Assembly (NCBI GenBank): GCA_963522175.1
Contig: CAUQXC010000002.1
Coordinates: 124,001-188,000 of the forward strand
Direction: 5' to 3'
DNA length: 64,000 nucleotides
Origin: CAKAHY01 sp963522175
Lineage (GTDB): Bacteria; Bacillota; Clostridia; Lachnospirales; Lachnospiraceae
Shown here piece after piece: positions 45,476 through 54,943 of the stretch. The notes under the pieces are model-generated. The model did no database searches. It saw only the letters and a list, made by a program, of their open reading frames with translations, and was not told where the DNA came from. Both the position numbers and the translations under genes were made by a program. Each line of letters begins with the position of its first letter. Position 1 is the stretch's first letter.

Positions 45476-45709
45476 ATGAAAACCGTAAAAATTTCCCTTA
45501 ATTCAATTGATAAGGTAAAGGCGTTTGTTAACGAATTGGCAAAGTACGATGTTGACTTTGATCTTGTTTCAGGCAGATATGTTATCGACGCAAAATCCAT
45601 CATGGGTATATTCAGTCTTGATTTATCAAAACCTATAGACCTCAACATCCATGCGGAGAACGATGCCGATAAGATTATTTCCGCTTTGTCACCGTATATC
45701 GTAGAATAA
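45476..45709 (+). CDS. HPr-family protein lacking the phosphorylated His15
   Basis: 77 residues from the ATG at 45476, preceded by AAGGAGG. HPr fold, with the Ser46 region intact as DAKSIMGIFSLDLSKPI. The N-terminal GLHARPA block that holds catalytic His15 in true HPr is replaced by SLNSIDKVKAF, so it cannot relay phosphate from enzyme I in the usual way. A regulatory role, like Crh in Bacillus (which also lacks His15 but keeps Ser46), is plausible. Transcribed alone and followed by a strong terminator. Confidence 0.85.
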   Translation: MKTVKISLNSIDKVKAFVNELAKYDVDFDLVSGRYVIDAKSIMGIFSLDLSKPIDLNIHAENDADKIISALSPYIVE

Positions 45710-45716
45710 GAACATT

Positions 45717-45755
45717 AGGAGTTAAATAAGCTTTTTGCATACTTAACTCCTTTTT
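45717..45755 (+). terminator. Terminator after HPr-like gene
   Basis: AGGAGTTAA and TTAACTCC pair around a 16-base loop and are followed by TTTTTG. It sits between the convergent HPr-like gene and thiI and could serve both strands. Confidence 0.85.
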
Positions 45756-45764
45756 GTTTGCTCT

Positions 45765-46952
45765 TTATTTCACTAAAATTCTTTCCTTGCTCTCTATGGC
45801 TTTTTCCATCAGCTCGTCAATCTTTTCTTCAAGCTTCTTTTCCGATTCTTTGATTTTCTCTATTTCAGGCTTAGTAACCGGATGCTTTGCCACAAATATT
45901 GTACAACAGTCCTCATAAGGTTGTATGGATGTTTCATAGGTTCCTATTTTTTCGGAGATTGAAACTATATCCTGCTTGTCAAAGCCTATCAAAGGTCTGA
46001 ATACCGGCATAGTACATACCTCATTTGTACAATACAGAGATTGTATGGTCTGACTTGCAACCTGCCCTATACTTTCCCCCGTAATAAGGGCCAAATCTCC
46101 GTTGCTTCTTGCAATTTTCTCGGCTATCTTCATCATATATCTTCTCATAATTACCGTAAGCTCGTCATGAGGACAATTTTCATATATGTACAACTGAATA
46201 TCCGTAAAATTGATAATGTTTAAGTTTACAGGCCCCGCATACTTCGCCACTATGGAAGCAAGGTCTATAACCTTTTGTTTGGCTCTTTCAGATGTGTAAG
46301 GAGGGGCATGGAAATATGTAGCTTCTATACGTACTCCTCTTTTGGCCACCATATAAGCGGCTACCGGACTGTCTATTCCGCCCGAAAGCAAAAGCATAGC
46401 CTTTCCGTTTGTTCCGACAGGCATACCCCCCGGTCCCGGAACTTCAAGTGAATATATATTTATATGATTTCTTATCTCAACCTTTAAGAGAACATCCGGT
46501 TTTCTTACATTTACCTTCATTCCCTCTTTTTCAAATTCGTTTAAAAGCACTTCTCCGAGTCTCGCATTGATACTTTCCGAAGTTCCTTCAAAGCTTTTAT
46601 CCGCTCTTCTGGTATCCACCTTAAAAGTGAAGTTTTTATCCTCATAAACCGTGTTTATGTACTCTATAACGGCTTTCTCAAGTCCGCTCATTGACTTTTC
46701 TTCTATTCTTACCATAGGACAAACGGAAACTATACCGAAAACCTTGGTAAGCGCATCTATAAGCTCATCGTAGTCATAGGAGCCGTCGGTATCAACATAT
46801 ATTCTTCCAAGCTCCTTACTTACCGTAAACTTACCTTCAAGCTTTGCGAGAGAAAGTCTTATCTGCTTCATAAGCGCATCTTCAAAATAATATCTGTTTT
46901 TTCCTTTTACTCCTATTTCTCCGTACTTTATTAAAAATGATTTATATTTCAT
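45765..46952 (-). CDS. thiI: tRNA 4-thiouridine sulfurtransferase ThiI, without rhodanese domain
   Basis: 395 residues from the ATG at 46952, which has CGGAGA upstream. Order: N-terminal ferredoxin-like domain, THUMP domain, then the adenylating PP-loop domain with LLLSGGIDSPVAAYMVAKRG. It ends without the C-terminal rhodanese domain of the E. coli protein, as in most Firmicutes, where a dedicated NifS-like desulfurase supplies sulfur. Such a gene lies immediately upstream. It makes s4U8 in tRNA and possibly serves thiamine thiazole synthesis. Confidence 0.93.
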   Translation of the reverse strand: MKYKSFLIKYGEIGVKGKNRYYFEDALMKQIRLSLAKLEGKFTVSKELGRIYVDTDGSYDYDELIDALTKVFGIVSVCPMVRIEEKSMSGLEKAVIEYINTVYEDKNFTFKVDTRRADKSFEGTSESINARLGEVLLNEFEKEGMKVNVRKPDVLLKVEIRNHINIYSLEVPGPGGMPVGTNGKAMLLLSGGIDSPVAAYMVAKRGVRIEATYFHAPPYTSERAKQKVIDLASIVAKYAGPVNLNIINFTDIQLYIYENCPHDELTVIMRRYMMKIAEKIARSNGDLALITGESIGQVASQTIQSLYCTNEVCTMPVFRPLIGFDKQDIVSISEKIGTYETSIQPYEDCCTIFVAKHPVTKPEIEKIKESEKKLEEKIDELMEKAIESKERILVK

Positions 46953-46966
46953 TGTATCTCCGTATT

Positions 46967-48130
46967 CTACTTTCTTGTGAATTTTCTGAGCAAAGGGCAT
47001 AACTCGTTTAAAGCTTCTACAAGCTTCTTTGCCTCTTCTTTTGTACTGAATTCGCTTAAGGATATTCTTATTGTGGAATCAAGAAAATCTTTTTCAAGAC
47101 CTATTCCTTTTAATGTTCCCGAAATCCCCGGATGCGACGATGAACATGCCGAGCCGCTGGAAACATAAATACCTCTTTCTTCCAATGCATGCAGTAAAAC
47201 CTCGGCTTTTATGCCTTTAAAACCCGCACTGACTATTTGAGGGGCGCTCTCATATCCGAATTTTGAATTTAGCCTTGTATCCGGAATTTTAAGTATTTCT
47301 TCACTTATATAATCCTTGATATCGGTCATTCTTTCAAGCTTTTCTTCAAGATTTACAAAATCATATTTTATCGCCTCTCCCATTGCCGCAATCCCGTTGA
47401 CGTTTATGGTTCCGCTTCTCATACCCCCTTGCTGTCCGCCACCGTAAATAATAGGGGAACACTTAACATTTTTACTTATGTATAAAAAGCCTACACCTTT
47501 AGGTGCATGCAACTTGTGTCCACTCACACTGAGCATGTCTATCCCGAGCTTTGCAGGTTCTATTCTCATTTTTGAATATGCCTGAATAGCGTCTACATGA
47601 TATATCATCTCAGGATTTATACCTTTAATGAGCTTTGAAATCTCCTCTACGGGCTCTATCGCTCCGATTTCATTATTTACAAACATGGTAGACACCAGTA
47701 TGGTATCCTCTCTTATCGCTTCCTCAAGCTCCTTTAAACTGATTTTTCCGTCTTTATTTACAGGTAAAACCGTGAGCTCATATCCGTTTTCAGCAAGAAA
47801 AAGCAAAGGATTATGTACAGCCGAATGCTCTATACTTGTTGTTATTATATGTTTTCCTCTCCTTTTGTTTGCATAAGCGGCTCCTATAAGAGCCATATTG
47901 TCGGACTCCGTTCCTCCCGAAGTAAATATTATCTCTTTTTCATCAACCTTTAAGGTTTTGGCTATTATTCTTGCACTTTCCTTAACGTAGTTTTCCGCCT
48001 TCATTCCGCCTTTATGCTTTGCGGAAGGATTTGCATAGTCATCAGTCGCTACTCTTACAAACATATCAACGGCTTCCTGTCTTACCTTTGTGGAAGCGGA
48101 ATTGTCAAAATAAATTATTTCTTTATCCAT
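46967..48130 (-). CDS. Cysteine desulfurase (NifS/IscS family), ThiI partner
   Basis: 387 residues. PLP enzyme: YFDNSASTKVR at the N-terminus, SGGTESDNMAL, PLP lysine in SGHKLHAPKGVGFLY, and the active Cys loop SSGSACSSSHPG. It removes sulfur from cysteine as a persulfide. Its place 14 bases before thiI suggests it delivers sulfur for tRNA thiolation (NifZ-like), not general Fe-S assembly, as inferred from the B. subtilis gene pair. Confidence 0.93.
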   Translation of the reverse strand: MDKEIIYFDNSASTKVRQEAVDMFVRVATDDYANPSAKHKGGMKAENYVKESARIIAKTLKVDEKEIIFTSGGTESDNMALIGAAYANKRRGKHIITTSIEHSAVHNPLLFLAENGYELTVLPVNKDGKISLKELEEAIREDTILVSTMFVNNEIGAIEPVEEISKLIKGINPEMIYHVDAIQAYSKMRIEPAKLGIDMLSVSGHKLHAPKGVGFLYISKNVKCSPIIYGGGQQGGMRSGTINVNGIAAMGEAIKYDFVNLEEKLERMTDIKDYISEEILKIPDTRLNSKFGYESAPQIVSAGFKGIKAEVLLHALEERGIYVSSGSACSSSHPGISGTLKGIGLEKDFLDSTIRISLSEFSTKEEAKKLVEALNELCPLLRKFTRK

Positions 48131-48869
48131 TTATATCCTCCAAATGAAACATAAGCAAAGAAAGTATGCATAAGCCGGCGCTTTCCGTCCTCAGTATCCT
48201 GTTTCCGAGGCTTATCACCTCAAAGCCCTTTTCCTTTGCCGCAGCTATCTCATCCTCTTCGAAGCCTCCCTCGGAGCCGATAAAGATTGCAATATCTTCA
48301 CCTTTTCCTATGCATTCAATCTTTTCAAGAGTGTTTTTTATCCCTCTATCATTTTCATATGCCAAAAGCTTATGCTTGCAGGATAAAGCACTTTCAAGCG
48401 CCTCAGTGTATTTAAGAGGCGAGTCTATCTGCGGAATAATATTCCTTTTTGACTGCTTTGCCGCCGCTTTTGAAATTTCCTGCCATCTTTCAAGCTTATG
48501 TCCTTTTTTCTTTTCATCAAGCTTTTGTATACAACGCTTAGTCATAACCGGCACTATTTTATAAACTCCCAGTTCTGTAGCCTTTTGTATGATAAGCTCC
48601 ATTTTGTCAAGCTTCGGAAGTGCCTGAAAAAGTGTTATCTTGGAGACAAGCTCAGTCTTACTTTCTTCTTTTTTCAAAATTTTAAGCAAAGCGCTCTCCT
48701 TCAAAAGCTTTACAGTTTCGCAGATGTAGTCATAACCCTTTTCATCACTTACAAGTACAAGCTCTTTTTCTTTCACACGCAAAACATCCCGTAAATGTCT
48801 GAGTTCGTCTCCTTTTATATTAATGCTGTCTTCAAAAATATCCGTAACACCCGCAAAAAAATGATGCAT
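48123..48869 (-). CDS. rsmE: 16S rRNA (uracil1498-N3)-methyltransferase RsmE
   Basis: 248 residues. N-terminal PUA-like domain (MHHFFAGVTDIFEDSINIKGDELRHLRDVLR in steps), then a SPOUT fold with the trefoil-knot motif IFIGSEGGFEEDEI and SLGNRILRTESAGL. It methylates U1498 of 16S rRNA. It overlaps the desulfurase gene by eight bases and follows prmA by 12, a conserved order with the heat-shock cluster in Firmicutes. Confidence 0.94.
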   Translation of the reverse strand: MHHFFAGVTDIFEDSINIKGDELRHLRDVLRVKEKELVLVSDEKGYDYICETVKLLKESALLKILKKEESKTELVSKITLFQALPKLDKMELIIQKATELGVYKIVPVMTKRCIQKLDEKKKGHKLERWQEISKAAAKQSKRNIIPQIDSPLKYTEALESALSCKHKLLAYENDRGIKNTLEKIECIGKGEDIAIFIGSEGGFEEDEIAAAKEKGFEVISLGNRILRTESAGLCILSLLMFHLEDING

Positions 48870-48881
48870 AAATCCTCCGAA

Positions 48882-49859
48882 CTATATTCTGCGTGCCGTG
48901 ATATTGTACCATTCACCCAGTTTATTTATTTCCGATATTTCAAAATTTTCGTTTTCTTCCAGAGCCTTTTTTACTTCCTCCATTTTTGTGTCTATAATTC
49001 CCGAGGTAATAAAAACTCCGCCCTTTTTTATGTGCCTTGCTATATCCTTTTGCAATAAGATTATGACGGGAGCAAGTATATTAGCAACACAAATATCATA
49101 TTTATCGTAGCCCGCCTTATCCTTTATAAGCTCATCATCTATTATATTTCCACACACGAGCTCGAAATCCGCCTTGTCTATATTGTTATTTTCCATATTT
49201 GAATAAATGGCTTCAAAAGCATTTTCATCAAGCTCCGTACCGAAAACATAAGATGCACCGAGCTTAAGTGCGGCTATTCCGAGTATACCGCTGCCCGTTC
49301 CCACATCAAGAACCTTCAAATCATTTACCTCTTTAGCCTTGAGCTCTTTTATATGCTTTTCAAATTCCGTAATACACAGTCTTGTAGTTTCATGCGAACC
49401 CGTTCCGAATGCCGTTCCCGGATCTATCTGAATGAGGGTATCATAGCTTGCATCCTTAGGAAGCTCCTCCCATGTGGGTTTTATAAGAATATCACCTATC
49501 ATAAATGGTTTGAAAAATTCTTTCCAGTTATTTATCCAATCCTTATCTGCGGTAAATTCTCTTACAAGCTTTCTTTCCCCGAGATCCGTAAAAAGAGACA
49601 GCTCATCCAATGCCTCTTCCACTCTTTTGAGGATTTCGTCAATATCCTGTTCCGGTTCCAAATAAAAGCTTACTTTTGCAATACCTCTGTCCTCAGGTAA
49701 CTCCGGTAATATATCTATAAACATTCCCTTAGTTTCACTTTCGGTCAAAGGTATATTATCCTCTATTTCTATTCCTTCAATTCCAATTTCATCAAAAGCG
49801 GCACTTATCAGATCGACAGCCTGTGTTGTTGTCGTAAGTGTAAATTTTATCCACTGCAT
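48882..49859 (-). CDS. prmA: Ribosomal protein L11 methyltransferase PrmA
   Basis: 325 residues. N-terminal substrate-recognition domain and a class I methyltransferase domain with VLDVGTGSGILGIAALKLGA and ANILAPVIILLQKDIA. It trimethylates L11. It lies after dnaJ but behind a terminator, so it may have its own promoter in 49860-49930, which I cannot define. Confidence 0.94.
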   Translation of the reverse strand: MQWIKFTLTTTTQAVDLISAAFDEIGIEGIEIEDNIPLTESETKGMFIDILPELPEDRGIAKVSFYLEPEQDIDEILKRVEEALDELSLFTDLGERKLVREFTADKDWINNWKEFFKPFMIGDILIKPTWEELPKDASYDTLIQIDPGTAFGTGSHETTRLCITEFEKHIKELKAKEVNDLKVLDVGTGSGILGIAALKLGASYVFGTELDENAFEAIYSNMENNNIDKADFELVCGNIIDDELIKDKAGYDKYDICVANILAPVIILLQKDIARHIKKGGVFITSGIIDTKMEEVKKALEENENFEISEINKLGEWYNITARRI

Positions 49860-49930
49860 AAACCCGTCTCCTTTTCTACCTAATCTATAATGCTATCATA
49901 CTTATAAGGCTTATACAATACTTGCAAAGC

Positions 49931-49963
49931 AAAAAAATGGCCGGCTTTTAAGACACCGACCAT
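49931..49963 (-). terminator. Terminator after dnaJ
   Basis: Minus-strand ATGGTCGG and CCGGCCAT pair with one G-T pair around a short loop, followed by seven T. It lies 11 bases after the dnaJ stop. Confidence 0.9.
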
Positions 49964-49973
49964 TAAAATATCT

Positions 49974-51140
49974 TTATTCCCAGAACTTTTTCTTCTTTTT
50001 CTTTTCACCGGACTTTTCTTCGTTAATATCCATATTCATGAGGTCATCATAAGCCTTCAAAGCCTCTTTTTGCTCTTTGGTCAAGTCCTTAGGAACCGTA
50101 ACTACAAGTGTTATATAGTGGTCACCTCTGACATTTTTGTTTCTGACATCCGGCATACCCTTACCTCTGAGCCTTACCTTTGTATCACTTTGCGTACCCG
50201 GTTTGACCTCATACTCCACTTCTCCGTCTACGGTTTTAATTCTGACAGGTCCTCCTAAAACAGCTTTTGCAAAGCTTATAGGTATAGTCGAGTATATGTC
50301 CTCATCCTGTCTTTTTAAGAACGGGTGAGGTCTTACCATTACTTCCACCAAAAGATCGCCTCTCGGACCGCCGTTTATTCCCGGCTCACCGCCTCCTGCC
50401 ATTCTTATGGATAAACCGTTATCTATGCCGGCAGGTATGCTGACTTTAAAGTTTTTTCTTTTCTGCTTGTATCCGCTTCCATTACATGAGCTGCACTTAT
50501 CCTTATCTTCAAGAACTTTTCCGCTTCCCTTACACTTTGAACATACTCTTTGATTTTGGATAGTTCCGAAGATACTTTGCTGTGTATATACTATTCTTCC
50601 GCTTCCCTTACAGTCCGGACAAGTCTGTTTTGAGGCTCCGGCTTTTGCTCCCGAACCGTTACAAACCTCGCACTCATCCTTATAATTAACCGTAACCTCT
50701 TTTTCCGTACCTGTTACGGCCTCATCAAAGCTTATGGTAACGGAAGTTCTTATATTGGCTCCCTTTTGAGGCACATCTGCTCTTTGAGCCCTTCCACCGC
50801 CTCCAAAACCGCCAAAGCTACCGGAAAAACCGCCACCGAACAAATCAGAGAATATATCACTGAAATCGGCACCGTTAAAATCAAAGCCGCCCGCACCGCC
50901 TGCCGCTCCGTCAAAAGCCGCATGTCCGAATTGGTCATAACTAGCTCTCTTCTCTTCATCACTTAATACGGAATAAGCCTCGCTTGCCTCCTTAAATTTC
51001 TTTTCAGCTGCGGCATCACCGGGATTGGCATCGGGGTGGTACTTTTTTGCCAAAGCTCTGTAAGCTTTCTTTATGGCTGCGGCATCGGCTTTTCTGTCAA
51101 CACCCAGAACTTCATAATAATCTCTTTTTGTTTCTGCCAT
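49974..51140 (-). CDS. dnaJ: Chaperone DnaJ
   Basis: 388 residues from the ATG at 51140, which has GGAGAGG six bases upstream. A TTG five codons earlier overlaps that site. Order: J domain with YHPDANPGD, a Gly/Phe-rich linker, four CxxCxGxG zinc motifs (CEVCNGSG, CPDCKGSG, CSKCKGSG, CSSCNGSG) and the C-terminal substrate domains. It stimulates DnaK ATPase and delivers unfolded clients. The Lys-rich C-terminus (SGEKKKKKKFWE) is a small peculiarity. Confidence 0.97.
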   Translation of the reverse strand: MAETKRDYYEVLGVDRKADAAAIKKAYRALAKKYHPDANPGDAAAEKKFKEASEAYSVLSDEEKRASYDQFGHAAFDGAAGGAGGFDFNGADFSDIFSDLFGGGFSGSFGGFGGGGRAQRADVPQKGANIRTSVTISFDEAVTGTEKEVTVNYKDECEVCNGSGAKAGASKQTCPDCKGSGRIVYTQQSIFGTIQNQRVCSKCKGSGKVLEDKDKCSSCNGSGYKQKRKNFKVSIPAGIDNGLSIRMAGGGEPGINGGPRGDLLVEVMVRPHPFLKRQDEDIYSTIPISFAKAVLGGPVRIKTVDGEVEYEVKPGTQSDTKVRLRGKGMPDVRNKNVRGDHYITLVVTVPKDLTKEQKEALKAYDDLMNMDINEEKSGEKKKKKKFWE

Positions 51141-51171
51141 TGTTTTCCTCTCCAATAATTTTTATCAGAAA

Positions 51172-51200
51172 ATGTACAGGCTTTTAAGCAGCCTGTACAT
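51172..51200 (-). other. Hairpin between dnaK and dnaJ
   Basis: ATGTACAGGC and GCCTGTACAT form a perfect ten-base-pair stem with a nine-base loop. The minus-strand tail (TTTTCTGATAAAAATT) is only weakly T-rich, so partial attenuation or mRNA processing that lowers dnaJ relative to dnaK is likely. Confidence 0.7.
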
Positions 51201-51229
51201 CTGCAGATTTATAAAAATCCGTTTATATA

Positions 51230-53101
51230 TTATACTTCCTTGAATTCACCGTCAACAACATCATCTGAAGCCGTATCCGAACCTGTGCTATGTGCCTGCT
51301 CGCTTCCCGCACCTGCTCCGGCAGCTCCCGCAGCGGCAGCCGAATTCTCATATACCTTTGTGAATAAAGCCTGAGCGGTAGCCATCAGCTTTTCTCTTGC
51401 CGCCTTAATCTCCTCAACCTGAGCATCGGTTATGGTTTCAACAGGCGCCTTGCTCAAAAGCTCTTTAAGTGCATTAAGATCCGCTTCTACGCTTGCCTTA
51501 TCTGCCGCATCTATCTTATCGCCCACTTCTTCAAGAGCCTTCTCTGTCTGGAATACCATAGAATCCGCATCATTTCTTGTGTCTATAGCTTCCTTTCTCT
51601 TCTTGTCCTGCGCTTCAAACTCCGCAGCTTCCTTAACAGCCTTTTCGATATCGGCATCCGACATGTTTGAACCCGATGTTATGGTAATATGCTGTTCCTT
51701 ACCCGTTCCCAAATCCTTAGCCGATACGTTAACAATACCGTTCGCATCTATATCGAAAGTAACCTCTATTTGAGGAACACCTCTTCTTGCAGGTAATATA
51801 CCGTCAAGTCTAAACTGTCCGAGTGTCTTGTTATCTCTTGCAAACTGTCTCTCACCCTGTACTACGTGAATGTCAACAGCTTCCTGATTATCCGCTGCGG
51901 TTGAGAATACCTGGCTCTTCTTTGTAGGAATTGTAGTATTTCTCTCTATAAGCTTTGTTGCAACGCCTCCCATTGTTTCGATTGAAAGTGATAAAGGTGT
52001 TACGTCAAGAAGAAGCACATCTCCCGCACCTGCATCTCCCGCAAGCTTACCGCCCTGTACACAAGCTCCGATTGCAACACACTCGTCCGGATTCAAAGTT
52101 TTGCTCGGCTCCTGAGATGTAAGCTGCTTAACCTTTTCCTGAGCGTTAATCATACGTGTTGAACCGCCTACAAGCAATACCTTTCCGAGCTCTCCCGTAG
52201 CAAGTCCGGCATCCTTAAGTGCATTTTGAACCGGAACTGCCGTTCTTTCTATCAAATCTCTTGTAAGTTCATCAAATTTAGCTCTTGTCAAAGTTACATC
52301 AAGGTGCTTAGGACCTTCTGAAGTTGCGGTTATAAACGGAAGATTGATGTTTGTTGTTGTAGAAGTTGAAAGCTCCTTCTTAGCCTTTTCAGCCGCTTCC
52401 TTAAGTCTTTGCAAAGCCATCTTATCAGCACTTAAGTCTACACCCTCATTTTTCTTAAACTCTGCAACCAACCAATCCGTAATCTTATTGTCAAAATCGT
52501 CTCCTCCGAGAACAGTATCACCGTTTGTTGACAAAACCTCTATAACACCGTCTCCGATATCAATGATGGATACGTCAAACGTACCGCCTCCAAGGTCGTA
52601 TACCATTATTTTTTGCTCTTTCTCATTATCAAGACCGTAAGCAAGAGCTGCGGCCGTAGGCTCGTTTATGATTCTCTTTACATCAAGACCCGCAATCTTA
52701 CCTGCGTCCTTTGTAGCCTGACGTTGTGCATCGTTGAAATATGCCGGAACGGTAATTACCGCCTCTGTTACCTTTTCACCGAGATAGCTTTCCGCATCCG
52801 CTTTCAACTTCTGAAGTATCATAGCCGAAATTTCCTGCGGAGTGTATGTTTTATCATCTATAGTTACCTTGTAGTCCGTACCTATATGTCTTTTTATAGA
52901 TGATATCGTTCTGTCCGCATTTGTAACCGCCTGACGCTTTGCCGGCTCACCTACAAGTCTTTCTCCGGTCTTTGTGAATGCCACAACCGAAGGGGTTGTT
53001 CTTGAACCTTCGGAGTTCGGGATAACCACAGGCTTACCGCCTTCCATTACCGCTACACAGCTGTTTGTTGTTCCTAAATCTATACCTATTATCTTACTCA
53101 T
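51230..53101 (-). CDS. dnaK: Chaperone DnaK (Hsp70)
   Basis: 623 residues. Nucleotide-binding domain motifs IGIDLGTTNSCVAVMEGG, VYDLGGGTFDVSI and LLVGGSTRM. Substrate domain with LSIETMGGVATKLIERNTTIP. The C-terminal tail is Ala/Gly-rich (AAAGAAGAGAGS) and ends VVDGEFKEV. ATP-driven folding chaperone working with DnaJ and GrpE from the same operon. Confidence 0.98.
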   Translation of the reverse strand: MSKIIGIDLGTTNSCVAVMEGGKPVVIPNSEGSRTTPSVVAFTKTGERLVGEPAKRQAVTNADRTISSIKRHIGTDYKVTIDDKTYTPQEISAMILQKLKADAESYLGEKVTEAVITVPAYFNDAQRQATKDAGKIAGLDVKRIINEPTAAALAYGLDNEKEQKIMVYDLGGGTFDVSIIDIGDGVIEVLSTNGDTVLGGDDFDNKITDWLVAEFKKNEGVDLSADKMALQRLKEAAEKAKKELSTSTTTNINLPFITATSEGPKHLDVTLTRAKFDELTRDLIERTAVPVQNALKDAGLATGELGKVLLVGGSTRMINAQEKVKQLTSQEPSKTLNPDECVAIGACVQGGKLAGDAGAGDVLLLDVTPLSLSIETMGGVATKLIERNTTIPTKKSQVFSTAADNQEAVDIHVVQGERQFARDNKTLGQFRLDGILPARRGVPQIEVTFDIDANGIVNVSAKDLGTGKEQHITITSGSNMSDADIEKAVKEAAEFEAQDKKRKEAIDTRNDADSMVFQTEKALEEVGDKIDAADKASVEADLNALKELLSKAPVETITDAQVEEIKAAREKLMATAQALFTKVYENSAAAAGAAGAGAGSEQAHSTGSDTASDDVVDGEFKEV

Positions 53102-53138
53102 AATTTTATATCTCCTTACATTATCTGTTTTTTATTTA

Positions 53139-53726
53139 TTAATTTGCTACCTTCACCATACTGTATCTTAAAACGCTGTCCTTATACATATAGCCCTTTT
53201 GCAACTCTTCCACTACCGTGTTTTCGCCCAGACTTTCGTCCTCCACATGCATAACCGCATTGTGAAAATCAGGGTTAAATTCCTTTCCTACACAGTCAAT
53301 GGCTTTTACACCCGCCTCTTCAAGATTTTTAAGAAGCTGCTTATATATCATATCCATTCCGTCAAAGAAAAGCTTAGCTTCCTTATCTTCAGGAACCGTT
53401 TTTAAACCTCTTTCAAAATTATCTACAACAGGAAGAAGTTTTTCGGCAATGCTTCTTGCTCCCATGTCGAACATGGATTGTTTTTCTTTTTCGGATCGCT
53501 TGCGGAAATTGTCAAATTCAGCCATATTACGGATTAGCCTGTCATTAAGCTCTTCTATTTTTATGTCTCTTGCATCCTTTTCTTTTTCCTCACAAGACTC
53601 CTCCTCGGAAATCGTCTCTGCCGCTTCTTTTTCTACCTCCTGCGGTCTTTCCTCGGTGCTTGTCTCATTAAGCTCCTCCGACACATTTTCATTTGTATCT
53701 TTGGTTTCCACCTTATCTTTCTTCAC
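53139..53726 (-). CDS. grpE: Nucleotide exchange factor GrpE
   Basis: 195 residues. A Glu/Ser/Thr-rich N-terminus (about 55 residues), then the long helix with RNMAEFDNFRKRSEKEKQSMFDMGA and the beta domain with GVKAIDCVGKEFNPDFHNAVMHV and GYMYKDSVLRYSMVKVAN. It releases ADP from DnaK and acts as a thermosensor. It begins 13 bases after hrcA and 37 before dnaK. Confidence 0.96.
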   Translation of the reverse strand: MKKDKVETKDTNENVSEELNETSTEERPQEVEKEAAETISEEESCEEKEKDARDIKIEELNDRLIRNMAEFDNFRKRSEKEKQSMFDMGARSIAEKLLPVVDNFERGLKTVPEDKEAKLFFDGMDMIYKQLLKNLEEAGVKAIDCVGKEFNPDFHNAVMHVEDESLGENTVVEELQKGYMYKDSVLRYSMVKVAN

Positions 53727-53739
53727 CTAAAACTCCTCT

Positions 53740-54777
53740 CTATTCATTAAGTTTTTCTTCAAGCTGTTCCATAACCGTCCGAATAGTTTTTAGAACCTTC
53801 TCATAATCCATACGCTTAGGTCCCACTATTCCTATAGTTCCTCTTATGCCGGCTCCAAGCTCATAGTTTGCCGTAACAAGAGAACAATCCTTTAAATTCT
53901 GCAGCGGCAGCTCTTCTCCTATATAAACCTGTACTCCGCTACCCTTGTCTTCTATATCCTCGTCAAGTCTGTCTATAAGAATTTCCTTAAGCTTAGCCTT
54001 CTCTTCAAAAGCTCCTATAAGCTTACTTGCCTTATCACCGGCGGAAAGCTCGGGATACTTGAAAAAGTTTGTGGCTCCGCTTGTATAAATCTGCAGGTTC
54101 TCTTCTTCGTTACCGAAATCCTTTGAAAGCTGTTCAAGAATAAGCTCCACTATATCTCTTAAAACTCCCGCATCATTTTTAAGCTTATTGATTATATTTA
54201 TATTAATCTCTTCAAGCGCCAAGCCGCTGAGGTTCGTATTTACAATAAGGTTCAGACTGAGCAGTTCCTTATCGCTTAAGGAAGGCGAAATATTGATAAT
54301 ACTGTTTTTTATTATATTTCCCTCCACAACGGTTACAAGTAAAAGCTTGTTTTTATCTATATTGCTGAGTTGGATAAACTTAATCTTGTTTTTTTGGTAC
54401 TTCGGTCCCGAAATCATAGTCGCATAATTGGTATTCATCGCAATTATTTTAGCAAGCTGCTTTAAAACATTTTCGAGCTTATCGACCCTTTCCATGACAT
54501 TGCTTTTAAACTCGCTCACCTCTGCGATTTTATCGTTTAAAATCTCATCAACATAAAACCTGTAGCCCTTATCACTCGGAACGCGCCCTGAGGATGTATG
54601 AGGTTGTATGATATAACCGAGATCCTCCAAATCGCTCATCTCATTTCTGATGGTCGCACTGCTGAGCTTTAAGTCAAGTATTTTTGAAATGGTTCGTGAG
54701 CCGACCGGCTCACCGGTTTCCATATAGGACTTGATTATGGTTTTTAATATTTTAATTTTTCTCTCATCTAAATCCAA
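53740..54777 (-). CDS. hrcA: Heat-inducible repressor HrcA
   Basis: 345 residues. I place the start at a TTG (54775-54777) because AGGAGG is seven bases upstream. A GTG at 54813 would lie within the CIRCE element. Winged helix MDERKIKILKTIIKSYMETGEPVGSRTISK in steps, and SSATIRNEMSDLEDLGYI. The HrcA core follows. It binds CIRCE and is stabilised by GroEL, so it represses this operon except in heat shock. Confidence 0.95.
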   Translation of the reverse strand: MDLDERKIKILKTIIKSYMETGEPVGSRTISKILDLKLSSATIRNEMSDLEDLGYIIQPHTSSGRVPSDKGYRFYVDEILNDKIAEVSEFKSNVMERVDKLENVLKQLAKIIAMNTNYATMISGPKYQKNKIKFIQLSNIDKNKLLLVTVVEGNIIKNSIINISPSLSDKELLSLNLIVNTNLSGLALEEININIINKLKNDAGVLRDIVELILEQLSKDFGNEEENLQIYTSGATNFFKYPELSAGDKASKLIGAFEEKAKLKEILIDRLDEDIEDKGSGVQVYIGEELPLQNLKDCSLVTANYELGAGIRGTIGIVGPKRMDYEKVLKTIRTVMEQLEEKLNE

Positions 54778-54802
54778 CGACTCACCTCCTTTTTTAAATT
54801 TG

Positions 54803-54829
54803 TTAGCACTCACTTCTTAGGAGTGCTAA
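54803..54829 (-). promoter_or_regulatory. CIRCE element (HrcA operator)
   Basis: TTAGCACTC-N9-GAGTGCTAA, an exact match to the known CIRCE consensus, 26 bases upstream of the hrcA start and just downstream of the promoter. Confidence 0.98.
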
Positions 54830-54842
54830 CTCTTATGTTGCT

Positions 54843-54871
54843 ATGATATTACTTCTTTTTATTTTTGTCAA
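54843..54871 (-). promoter_or_regulatory. Promoter of hrcA-grpE-dnaK-dnaJ
   Basis: TTGACA (54866-54871) and TATCAT (54843-54848) on the minus strand, spacer 17 bases. The CIRCE element begins 13 bases downstream of the -10, so repressor would block transcription start. Confidence 0.9.
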
Positions 54872-54943
54872 TACTTTTTTAAAAATTTTCAAAATTTCTG
54901 CATACATATCACAACATGGAAAATTAAAATGACATATAATAAA

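Noticed and set aside
54778..54813. Longer start (GTG) of hrcA
   Set aside because: It lies in the CIRCE operator. The TTG at 54775-54777 has a full AGGAGG site.
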